From the NCBI GenBank assembly GCA_964481475.1, contig CAYZTG010000013.1, forward strand, positions 1 through 26,734: a stretch of 26,734 bases of DNA, read 5' to 3'. The notes beneath the pieces were generated by a model that was not told where the DNA came from, searched no databases, and worked only from the letters and a program-made list of their open reading frames with translations. Below are positions 16,455-23,188 of the stretch, one piece after another. The first letter of the stretch is position 1; each line of letters starts with the position of its first letter. Origin of the DNA: DUQU01 sp964481475 (GTDB lineage: Bacteria > Bacillota_I > Bacilli_A > Acholeplasmatales > UBA5453). A program made the translations under genes and the position numbers.

Positions 16455-17003
16455 ATGTATGCGTATTTAAAGGGAATAATAACCGAGATTGAACCAACTT
16501 ATGTAACATTGGAAAATAATAACATTGGCTATTTAATTATTAGTCCAAATCCTTTTAGTTACCGTCTTAATGAAGAGGTGACTGTTTATATTCATCATTA
16601 TTTAAGAGATGATATTGATAACTTATATGGTTTTCATACTAAATTAGAGAGAAGTCTATTTATTGATTTAATAAGTGTTTCAGGGATTGGGCCTAAAAGC
16701 GCCTTAGCAATTTTATCGTTAGGAGAGCCGGAAAAGATTTTAGCAGCGATCGAGATGAGCGATGTAAAGTTTTTGACTAAGTTTCCTGGAATTGGACCAA
16801 AGAGTGCTCAGCAAATTATTTTAGATTTAAAAGGGAAACTTGTTAAAGATGAAACTATCTCTAAAAAAGATGATGAAGTAAGTGAAGCTTTAAAAGCTTT
16901 AGGATATTCTAGTAAAGAAATATCTAAAGCGGTAAAAAATCTTGATGAAAGTTTATCGATTGAAGAAAGAGTTAAAAAGGCTTTGGGAGCGTTGATGAAA
17001 TGA
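16455..17003 (+). CDS. ruvA: Holliday junction branch migration protein RuvA
   Basis: 182 residues, slightly shorter than the ~200 norm. The OB-fold N-terminus starts MYAYLKGIITEIEPTYV; two helix-hairpin-helix motifs follow (VSGIGPKSALAIL ~75-87 and FPGIGPKSAQQIILDLKGK ~109-127). Domain III is at the C-terminus (EALKALGYSSKEI). The RuvA tetramer holds the four-way junction and loads RuvB. The gene overlaps ruvB (ATGA). AGGAGG precedes the start. Confidence 0.97.
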   Translation: MYAYLKGIITEIEPTYVTLENNNIGYLIISPNPFSYRLNEEVTVYIHHYLRDDIDNLYGFHTKLERSLFIDLISVSGIGPKSALAILSLGEPEKILAAIEMSDVKFLTKFPGIGPKSAQQIILDLKGKLVKDETISKKDDEVSEALKALGYSSKEISKAVKNLDESLSIEERVKKALGALMK

Positions 17004-18010
17004 AAGATGAAAGAATAATTTCTAATTTAGCTTTAAAAGAAGATGAAGAAAAATCATTAAGACCACAGCTTTTAAAGGAATATGTTGGCCAAAGTGATAT
17101 TAAGGAAGTTTTAGATATCTATATTAAGGCTGCATTAAAGAGAAATGAAGCGATTGACCATATTTTATTTTACGGTCCGCCTGGACTAGGAAAAACAACA
17201 CTTGCCCAAATAGTTAGTAATGAAATGGGTGTTTCGATGAAAGTTACTAGTGGACCAGCGATTGAGAGAAGTGGAGACTTAGCAGCTATTCTAACGAGTT
17301 TAGAACCGGGAGATGTTTTATTTATTGATGAAATTCACCGCCTACCAAGAGTTGTTGAAGAAGTATTGTATGCAGCGATGGAAGATTATGTAATTGATAT
17401 TTTGATTGGTAAAGATGAACAAACAAGATCAATTAGAATTGATTTACCTCCTTTCACTTTAATTGGAGCAACTACTAGGCTCGGAGAACTTTCAGGGCCT
17501 CTTAGAGATCGTTTTGGCGTTACTTTAAGGTTGAATTTTTACCAAGTTAATGAAATTGAAGATATTATTAGAAGAACAGCTTCTGTCTATAATAATCTAA
17601 TTAATGAAGAGGCGGTTTTCGATTTAGCCAAAAGAAGTAGAGGAACACCACGAATAGCTAATCGACTGTTTCGGAGAGTAAGAGATTTTGCTGAAATAAT
17701 GAGTGATGGTGTTGTTACCTATGAGATTACAAAAAATGCTTTATCGAAATTAGGTATTGATGAGACGGGATTAGATTTGACTGATAAAGCCTATTTATTA
17801 GCGATTATTGAAAAGTTTGGTGGGGGACCTGTCGGTGTTGAGGCGCTAAGTGCAGCTATTTTTGAAGATGTTAATACAATCGAAGATGTTTATGAACCAT
17901 TTTTACTTCAAGAAGGTTTTATTCAAAGAACACCAAGAGGTAGAATAGCCCTTGAAAAGAGTTATCAATTGTTAGAAATAAAATATTTTAAAGGATTGTT
18001 TGATAAGTGA
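17000..18010 (+). CDS. ruvB: Holliday junction helicase motor RuvB
   Basis: 336 residues, full length. Walker A GPPGLGKT is at 59-66, Walker B FIDEIH with D110-E111, sensor 1 GATTRLGELSG, arginine-finger region GPLRDRFG, and a C-terminal winged-helix domain with TPRGR. This AAA+ hexamer drives branch migration with RuvA. It starts within the ruvA stop and ends within the queA start. ruvC is not nearby, as is usual in Firmicutes. Confidence 0.98.
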   Translation: MKDERIISNLALKEDEEKSLRPQLLKEYVGQSDIKEVLDIYIKAALKRNEAIDHILFYGPPGLGKTTLAQIVSNEMGVSMKVTSGPAIERSGDLAAILTSLEPGDVLFIDEIHRLPRVVEEVLYAAMEDYVIDILIGKDEQTRSIRIDLPPFTLIGATTRLGELSGPLRDRFGVTLRLNFYQVNEIEDIIRRTASVYNNLINEEAVFDLAKRSRGTPRIANRLFRRVRDFAEIMSDGVVTYEITKNALSKLGIDETGLDLTDKAYLLAIIEKFGGGPVGVEALSAAIFEDVNTIEDVYEPFLLQEGFIQRTPRGRIALEKSYQLLEIKYFKGLFDK

Positions 18011-19020
18011 AAACAAGTTTATTTAATTATCAATTACCAGAAGAGTTAATTGCTCAACATCCAATTAAAGACCGTGATCATTCAAGGCTTTTAGTTGTTG
18101 ATAAAAAGACTAATGAGATTACTCATCACCATTTTTATGAAATTATCAATGAACTAACTGAAAATGATGTTTTAGTAATTAATAATACAAAAGTAATCCC
18201 AGCAAGGTTAATTGGGAAGAAAACAACTGGCGGTGTAATAGAAGTTTTATTACTTCATGAAAATGATGATAAAACTTGGGAGTGCTTAATAAAACCAGCG
18301 AAAAGACTCAAAGAAGGACAAATGATCCATTTTAGTGATTCTTTACAAGGAACACTTATAAAACATTTAAAAGAAGGTCGAGCAATTGTTCAAATGGAAT
18401 ATCAAGGAATCTTTTTAGAAGTCTTAGAAGAGTTAGGAGAAATGCCTCTACCACCATATATTCATGAAAAATTAGAAGATAAAAACTCTTATCAAACCGT
18501 TTATGCAAAAGAACAGGGAAGTGCTGCTGCACCAACCGCGGGACTTCATTTTACTTCCGAGTTGCTAACTAAAATAAAGGCTAAAGGCATTGAAGTTATT
18601 GAGGTAACTCTTCATGTCGGGTTAGGGACCTTTAGACCGGTTACAGTTAGTGATATTACTAACCACATTATGCATGAAGAAAGTTATTATCTTTCATCAG
18701 AAGCAACAGCAAAATTGAATAAAGCAGTTAAAGAAGGTAAAAACATTATTGCTGTTGGAACAACTTCGCTTCGAACTTTAGAAGCAAATTATCAAGATGG
18801 TTTTCATAGTGGCCATTTTAGTACAAAGATCTTTATTTATCCTGGGTATAAATTTAAAGTAGTAAATAGTTTAATTACGAACTTTCATTTACCTGAATCA
18901 ACGTTAATTATGTTAGTCAGTGCATTATCAAGCCAAAATTTAATCATGAAGGCTTATAATGAAGCTATCAAAGAAAAGTATCGTTTCTTTTCCTTTGGTG
19001 ATGCAATGTTCATTAAATAG
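18007..19020 (+). CDS. queA: S-adenosylmethionine:tRNA ribosyltransferase-isomerase QueA
   Basis: 337 residues with a GTG start overlapping the ruvB TGA. It transfers the ribosyl group of SAM to preQ1-tRNA to make epoxyqueuosine at position 34 of GUN-anticodon tRNAs. Conserved stretches are FNYQLPEELIAQHP, DRDHSRLLVV, the NNTKVIPARL block, AAPTAGLHFT, VGTTSLRTLE and NFHLPESTLIMLV. The usual downstream tgt is absent; an EIIB-like gene follows, so tgt must lie elsewhere. It is co-transcribed with ruvAB. Confidence 0.97.
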   Translation: MKTSLFNYQLPEELIAQHPIKDRDHSRLLVVDKKTNEITHHHFYEIINELTENDVLVINNTKVIPARLIGKKTTGGVIEVLLLHENDDKTWECLIKPAKRLKEGQMIHFSDSLQGTLIKHLKEGRAIVQMEYQGIFLEVLEELGEMPLPPYIHEKLEDKNSYQTVYAKEQGSAAAPTAGLHFTSELLTKIKAKGIEVIEVTLHVGLGTFRPVTVSDITNHIMHEESYYLSSEATAKLNKAVKEGKNIIAVGTTSLRTLEANYQDGFHSGHFSTKIFIYPGYKFKVVNSLITNFHLPESTLIMLVSALSSQNLIMKAYNEAIKEKYRFFSFGDAMFIK

Positions 19021-19032
19021 AAGGAGTAAGTT

Positions 19033-19353
19033 ATGCCATTAGAAATAATTTTAGCTATTATAATTATCCCAATTATTATACTAGGGACATTATCGGTGAT
19101 TTTTATTAATAAAAAGGTGAAAGTCAAAAGTATTAATATCGATTGGTTATTAACTATTTTTGGTGATAATAATCTTCAAAAAGTTGAAAAAACTAATAAA
19201 AGAATTAGTATTACTTTTAAAGACTTAAAAAAAGTTGATTTAGAAAGTTTAAAAAAAGCTACGAAAGGTATCTTTATCAAAGGAGAAACGGTTGTAGTAA
19301 CGTTTTTAAATGACCAAGAAGAAATTTATGAAAGCCTCCAAAGATTAGTATAA
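19033..19353 (+). CDS. Membrane-anchored PTS EIIB-like protein lacking the catalytic Cys
   Basis: 106 residues. One N-terminal transmembrane helix (~3-27, LEIILAIIIIPIIILGTL) is followed by a domain over ~35-105 whose layout follows the glucose-family PTS EIIB domain: 'LLTIFGDNNLQKVEKTNKRI' where a true EIIB has a Cys-x-TRLR phosphorylation site, then 'TFKDLKKVDLESLKK' and GETVVVTF. The phospho-accepting Cys is absent and replaced by KTNKR, so it cannot carry phosphate in the known way. AAGGAG precedes the ATG. It sits between queA and a DUF368 transporter, separated from the latter by one base. It may be a regulatory or structural relic of an EIIB. The similarity is by eye; a profile search would settle it. 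Confidence 0.6.
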   Translation: MPLEIILAIIIIPIIILGTLSVIFINKKVKVKSINIDWLLTIFGDNNLQKVEKTNKRISITFKDLKKVDLESLKKATKGIFIKGETVVVTFLNDQEEIYESLQRLV

Positions 19354-19354
19354 A

Positions 19355-20233
19355 ATGGAAAGCAATCTTACAAGTAAAAACCGTAAAGAAGGTTTTATAA
19401 AAGGAACAATCGTTGGGATCTTTCATATCATTCCAGGCATTTCTGGTGGCACTTTAGCTGCCGTTTTTGGCATTTATAAAAGAATGATTGAATCCATTGA
19501 CTTGCTTTTTAAATCGCCACTTAAAGCGGTGAAGAATGGTTATGATATCTTTGTTGGGATCATTTCCGGTCTTTTGGGAAGTTTCTTTATTTTTTCTTAT
19601 GGCTATGATGCTTTCCCCTTAGCAATTACCTTATTTTTTATGGGAATGTTACTTGGCGGAATAAGACCCGTTTTAAACTATTTAAAAGGTAATTTTAAGA
19701 TTAGTAACATTTTAATAGCATTGTTGTTTTTTTTAATAATCTTTTCGATGTCTTTTTGGCCTGTTGGTGAATTTAAGAGTAACTCCTTTTACTTACTAGT
19801 TTTATTTTTTGCAGGATTCATTTCTGCAATAGTTGGTTTCGCTCCTGGAATAAGCGGATCACTATTGCTAATGGTTTTAGGATATTATGGTCATATTTTA
19901 AGCCTAGGTAAAGAGATCTTTGATGGTATCCTAGCTTTTAATTTTATCCCACTTAAAACAAATTTTTTTCCTTTGTTAGTTTTACTACTAGGGATGATTA
20001 TTGGTTTTATTATCTCAATTAAATTAGTTAAGTTTTTATTAAAAAAATATGAAACAAAGTTTTATTTTGCCGTGTTTGGCATGGTTACTGCTAGTCCAAT
20101 TACGATTCTTTTACACCTGAACAATGAATTTGGTTTAAAAACATTTAAGATAACAGAGTGGGCAGTTGGAATAGTGTTAGCCTTTTTTGGTGTTATCTTA
20201 GCTTTGAAAGTTGTTGATGATAATGCGAACTAA
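19355..20233 (+). CDS. DUF368 membrane protein, PopT-type polyprenyl-phosphate transporter
   Basis: 292 residues with about eight hydrophobic segments. The family hallmarks occur twice in inverted halves: HIIPGISGGTLAAVFGIY near 22-39 and FAPGISGSLLLMVLGYY near 162-178. DUF368 proteins were recently shown to recycle undecaprenyl phosphate across the membrane (PopT) in walled bacteria. If this host is wall-less, the carrier lipid would serve another glycan pathway. Start 1 base after the EIIB-like gene, so the two are coupled. The 3' end overlaps the trmB start region. Confidence 0.88.
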   Translation: MESNLTSKNRKEGFIKGTIVGIFHIIPGISGGTLAAVFGIYKRMIESIDLLFKSPLKAVKNGYDIFVGIISGLLGSFFIFSYGYDAFPLAITLFFMGMLLGGIRPVLNYLKGNFKISNILIALLFFLIIFSMSFWPVGEFKSNSFYLLVLFFAGFISAIVGFAPGISGSLLLMVLGYYGHILSLGKEIFDGILAFNFIPLKTNFFPLLVLLLGMIIGFIISIKLVKFLLKKYETKFYFAVFGMVTASPITILLHLNNEFGLKTFKITEWAVGIVLAFFGVILALKVVDDNAN

Positions 20234-20819
20234 AAATGTCAAAAACTCAATTAAAATAGTAAAATCTTCACCACTTATATTAACAGAACCTAAAATAATA
20301 AAAGCACCGAAAATTCATTTAGAAATTGGTGCTGGTAAAGGAAGATTTATTATTGAAAAGGCAATTAAGCACCCTGATATTTTATTTGTTGCAGTGGAAA
20401 AATATAGCAGTATTTGTTTACGGATTTTACAAAAACAAGAAGAACTAAAGTTAACTAATTTAATTATTATTAATGAAGACGCACTTATATTGAATAACTA
20501 TTTTCAAAAACAAAGTGTTGATGTTATTTATTTAAACTTTTCTGATCCTTGGCCAAAGCCAAGATATCATAAAAGAAGACTAACATTTACGACATATTTA
20601 AATTTATATAGAGACTTTTTAAAAAAAGATGGTAAAATATTATTTAGAACTGATCATCTTGACTTTTTTAATGATTCAATTGATTACTTTAAAGAAGCTG
20701 GATATTATTTAAGCAATCTTTCTTATGATTCGCCAACACTAGCAATAATGAGTGAGTACGAATTATTGAAAAGAGAGTATTTAAAAATAAACAGTTTAGA
20801 AGCTAAAGTGGAAGCATAG
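20223..20819 (+). CDS. trmB: tRNA (guanine-N7-)-methyltransferase TrmB
   Basis: 198 residues from the ATG at 20223 (MRTKNVKNS), chosen because most TrmB proteins begin MR; TTG 20211 and ATG 20217 are in-frame alternatives. It makes m7G46 in the tRNA variable loop using SAM. The SAM-binding LEIGAGKGRFI and the hallmark FSDPWPKPRYHKRRLT are plain. It starts inside the DUF368 gene. The last codons (part of GTG, GAA, GCA and the TAG) lie within the tRNA-Val gene that follows, an overlap of 10 bases, so RNase P processing of the tRNA would remove the stop codon from the message. Confidence 0.95.
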   Translation: MRTKNVKNSIKIVKSSPLILTEPKIIKAPKIHLEIGAGKGRFIIEKAIKHPDILFVAVEKYSSICLRILQKQEELKLTNLIIINEDALILNNYFQKQSVDVIYLNFSDPWPKPRYHKRRLTFTTYLNLYRDFLKKDGKILFRTDHLDFFNDSIDYFKEAGYYLSNLSYDSPTLAIMSEYELLKREYLKINSLEAKVEA

Positions 20820-20884
20820 CTCAGCGGGAGAGCACCTGCTTGACGTGCAGGGGGTCGGGGGTTCAAATCCCTCTGTTTCCACCA
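20810..20884 (+). tRNA. tRNA-Val(GAC), CCA encoded
   Basis: 75 bases. Acceptor GGAAGCA (20810-20816) pairs with TGTTTCC (20874-20880) with one G-T wobble; A discriminator and CCA follow. D arm GCTC...GAGC; anticodon arm CCTGC-TTGACGT-GCAGG gives anticodon GAC, reading GUC/GUU; 5-base variable loop; T arm GGGGG-TTCAAAT-CCCTC. It has no promoter of its own in view and is presumably cut from the trmB transcript. It matches the GTC specifier of the T-box ahead of valS. Confidence 0.96.
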
Positions 20885-20931
20885 TATTAGCACGACAGTG
20901 TTGATACAATAGTATCGACTTTAAAGAATAG

Positions 20932-20964
20932 GAAAATAGGGAGAAAATCCCTATTTTCTTTTTT
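20932..20964 (+). terminator. Intrinsic terminator after tRNA-Val
   Basis: 11-bp perfect stem GAAAATAGGGA (20932-20942) / TCCCTATTTTC (20948-20958), loop GAAAA, then six Ts. Ends the ruvA-to-tRNA unit. A smaller GATAC/GTATC hairpin (20903-20916) lies between the tRNA and the terminator. Confidence 0.88.
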
Positions 20965-21003
20965 AGATGATACCACCATAAATCACTTAATAATAGAAAT
21001 ATG

Positions 21004-21049
21004 GTAAACGTAAAATATATACACTCGTAAACGTAAAATATATACACTC
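21004..21049 (+). repeat. Perfect 23-bp tandem repeat at IS66 end
   Basis: Two identical, directly adjacent 23-base units (21004-21026 and 21027-21049), each starting GTAAACGTAAAAT and ending ACACTC. The unit matches the inverted repeat at the other end of the IS66 remnant, so this is probably a duplicated terminal repeat. Confidence 0.85.
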
Positions 21050-21065
21050 ACCATCAATCTATGAA

Positions 21066-21089
21066 AAAACCACCGACAAAGGTGGTTTT
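21066..21089 (-). terminator. Intrinsic terminator for the IS66 transposase remnant
   Basis: 9-bp perfect stem AAAACCACC (21066-21074) / GGTGGTTTT (21081-21089) with a 6-base loop. On the minus strand it is followed by a T run, placing it about 45 bases after the tnpC stop. Confidence 0.7.
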
Positions 21090-21132
21090 ATGCTAGTGGG
21101 TTCAACCCCCATATGGGCGGAGTTAGGCGGAC

Positions 21133-22042
21133 TTATTCAATTTTTAAACTTTCTGGTAACGTGTTTGAATAGGGTGTTAAATCCTTCATATCAATTTTAT
21201 TAATGTTTTCTAAAACATACATCAAATATTTTTGAACATCTAAATGATTAATGATAGCTGTTCTAATAACACTAAAAATAATAGTAGTATGTCTAGCACC
21301 TGCATAGGAACCTGATGTCATAAATACTTTTCTGTTTATGACAAAGGGTTTAACGGCACGCTCTGCAATATTGTTAGATATTTCTAAGTAAGGGTGATTA
21401 AGATATGCTAGTAAATCATCCCAGATACCTCTTACATATTTAACGGCCCCTTCAATTGGTGCGTTAGGACTTAAAGGTACATCAAAAATATGAGTCCTTA
21501 ACTCATCAATAATTGGTAATTGATCAACAAGTCTTTTATTTATAATGTCATGAATAGGCACTTTATTTTCTTTATAATCCGCTTCAAATGTAAATAACTG
21601 ATTAATCAACTCAAGTATTTTAAAAGAAAGGGTTTCTTTAATTTTATCTTGAGGTAATGATTTTATAATATCGGTAAATTTTCTCCTAGCATGAGCCCAA
21701 CATCTTTGAAGTTTAATATGAGGGTTATCTTTCTTTAACTTATTATAACCACTATAATCATCACACACGATATAACCATGATAGTCTTTTAGCCAGGAAG
21801 CAGTTTGATTAATGGCTCTTGATTCATGAAAATCATAGATTTGAATTTGATTTTCATAATAACTGGAAGCATAGACATACACATAGCTTTTCTTTCTGTT
21901 CACATCATATTCAGGTTTTTTACTGATAACCAATGTGGTTTCATTCAACGTGAATAACTTTAACGCTGTTATGTAACAAATCAGACTTCATTTGGTTAAA
22001 AAGTGGTGTTAGCTTAAGAGTGTGATCCCTCCTGCATATATA
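21133..22042 (-). pseudogene. IS66-family transposase TnpC, N-truncated and frameshifted
   Basis: The main frame (21133-21948, 271 residues from a TTG) holds the C-terminal two thirds of an IS66 DDE transposase: DDYSGY, CWAHARRKF and NNIAERAVKPFVINRK...SGSYAGA are all family signatures. Upstream the homology continues in another frame (LTPLFNQMKSDLLHNSVKVIHV), which meets the main frame at GTT-GAAT-GAA-ACC (21943-21948). Removing one A restores V-D-E-T-T-L, the catalytic Asp motif. So a one-base insertion breaks the gene exactly at the first catalytic Asp codon. A further deletion removes everything before about 22042. A full IS66 transposase has ~500 residues. Not functional. Confidence 0.85.
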
Positions 22043-22151
22043 TTAGTTTACACCAAGTACAGGTTTTGGTATCAGTTCAAGGTAACATCAATCCCTATTA
22101 AAACAACTAGTTTTATAAACACAAAATTTAATAAAAGTCAATGGATTTGCT

Positions 22152-22198
22152 CAATTTTTATAATAAAAATTGCAAAGATAATAGCTTTATTATATAAT
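22152..22198 (+). promoter_or_regulatory. Promoter with overlapping palindrome, upstream of the lipoprotein gene
   Basis: TTGCAA (22170-22175), 17-base spacer, TATAAT (22193-22198). A perfect 10-bp inverted repeat CAATTTTTAT / ATAAAAATTG (22152-22161, 22163-22172) ends on the -35, so it could be an operator; in such AT-rich DNA chance is also possible. Confidence 0.6.
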
Positions 22199-22229
22199 TA
22201 AGGTGAAAAATGAAAGGGGGTAAAAAAAT

Positions 22230-23099
22230 ATGAAAAAAGTACGTATAATATTCATTTTTATAACAATTCTATTTGGTATATTTACACTTACAGCTTGTGC
22301 TTTTGATGGAAGTTTAATCGATCACAAGATAAATAGTATTCCGAAAAATAACTTAATAGAATTTAAGAAAGTTGTGTTTGAAGAAACTTTTATAGAAGTC
22401 GGTAGCGAACTGCCCATGCCCGTTATAGTGCAAAGTCAAGAAATGTTAATTACTTTTTTTAGTGAAAATGACATTTTATGGGAAAGTGATACTGATGTTT
22501 GGAATTCATACGATACGGATTATTTTGAAAACAAGGCACTTGTGTTTTACTTTTTTGGTGTATCTGGTACGCAAGAGCCATTTTACAGCATAGATTTTGT
22601 ACAGGTTATAGACGGTGAATTAAAGTTATTTTTAACTCAACACGGCTCATCAGTTGGTCGGGCTTATTTCAAGATTATCATAGCAGTTGAGATTAGTAAG
22701 AGTTACATAGTAGATGTAGTTAGCGTAAATGCTAATATCAGAATAGTGGAGGATGTCGATATGAATGAACAATTGAAAATCCAAATCATTCAATCCGCAT
22801 GGAGTGCCTTGTTTTTAGATAAACACTCAAGTGTCACCATCGATTACGTTTATATTGAACAATATTATGGTACCTTTAATGAAAGTGTAGCGGTACTGTT
22901 GTGGCTGAAAGACCATTCCTGGTTTCGTGAAGTTGTTGACATTAGTATCGCAGAATTTGAGTTTCGTTTTAATATTGGAAGGGAAATCAAAGTATGGCGA
23001 AACGGTACGTTTTATGGTTTGCAAGAAGCTGTAGATGAAGGTTTTCTCACATTAGAAAATATTAAAATCATACATGAAAAATGGTCAAATGAACAGTAG
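22230..23099 (+). CDS. Lipoprotein with PrcB-like region and C-terminal 'GLQEA' module
   Basis: 289 residues. The lipoprotein signal has lipobox LTAC with C23. Residues ~70-160 ('YFENKALVFYFFGVSG', 'YSIDFVQVIDGELKLFL', 'FKIIIAVEISK') resemble the C-terminal domain of PrcB-type protease-complex subunits. Residues ~185-285 ('YYGTFNESVAVLLWLKD', 'GREIKVWRNGTFYGLQEAV', 'GFLTLENIKIIHEKW') look like a module I recall from the C-termini of other Bacillota hypothetical and lipoproteins; it has no assigned function. GAAAGGGGG precedes the ATG with good spacing. The next gene is a secreted S8 protease 89 bases downstream on the same strand, so an inhibitor, chaperone or membrane-tethering partner role is inferred. 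Confidence 0.7.
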   Translation: MKKVRIIFIFITILFGIFTLTACAFDGSLIDHKINSIPKNNLIEFKKVVFEETFIEVGSELPMPVIVQSQEMLITFFSENDILWESDTDVWNSYDTDYFENKALVFYFFGVSGTQEPFYSIDFVQVIDGELKLFLTQHGSSVGRAYFKIIIAVEISKSYIVDVVSVNANIRIVEDVDMNEQLKIQIIQSAWSALFLDKHSSVTIDYVYIEQYYGTFNESVAVLLWLKDHSWFREVVDISIAEFEFRFNIGREIKVWRNGTFYGLQEAVDEGFLTLENIKIIHEKWSNEQ

Positions 23100-23188
23100 A
23101 AACATTTATGATAGAAGAAAGAAGTAGATGACTTTTAATAGGACAATTATTTAAATTATAGTAACAAAACTATATTAGGAGGGGAATT

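Larger units (their letters stand above)
21004..22051 (-). mobile_element. Internally deleted IS66-family element
   Basis: The element is bounded by imperfect inverted repeats: GTAAACGTAAAATATATACA at 21004-21023 (repeated at 21027) and, on the other strand, GTAAAC-TAATATATATGCA reading in from 22051. GTAA ends are usual for IS66. Inside are a tnpC remnant and its minus-strand terminator. The accessory genes tnpA/tnpB and the 5' part of tnpC are gone, so the copy is about 1.05 kb instead of ~2.5 kb. No matching 8-base target duplication is seen at the flanks. The ends are my reading by eye. Confidence 0.6.

Noticed and set aside
20796..21047. Minus-strand open frame containing GFEPPTPCTSSRCSPAE
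   Set aside because: This peptide is the well-known artefact of translating a tRNA gene backwards; it lies across tRNA-Val and its terminator.
21090..21115. T-arm-like GGGTTCAACCCCC downstream of tRNA-Val as an attachment-site repeat
   Set aside because: Only a short hairpin matches; there is no copy of the tRNA 3' end and no integrase gene, so it is not an att site.
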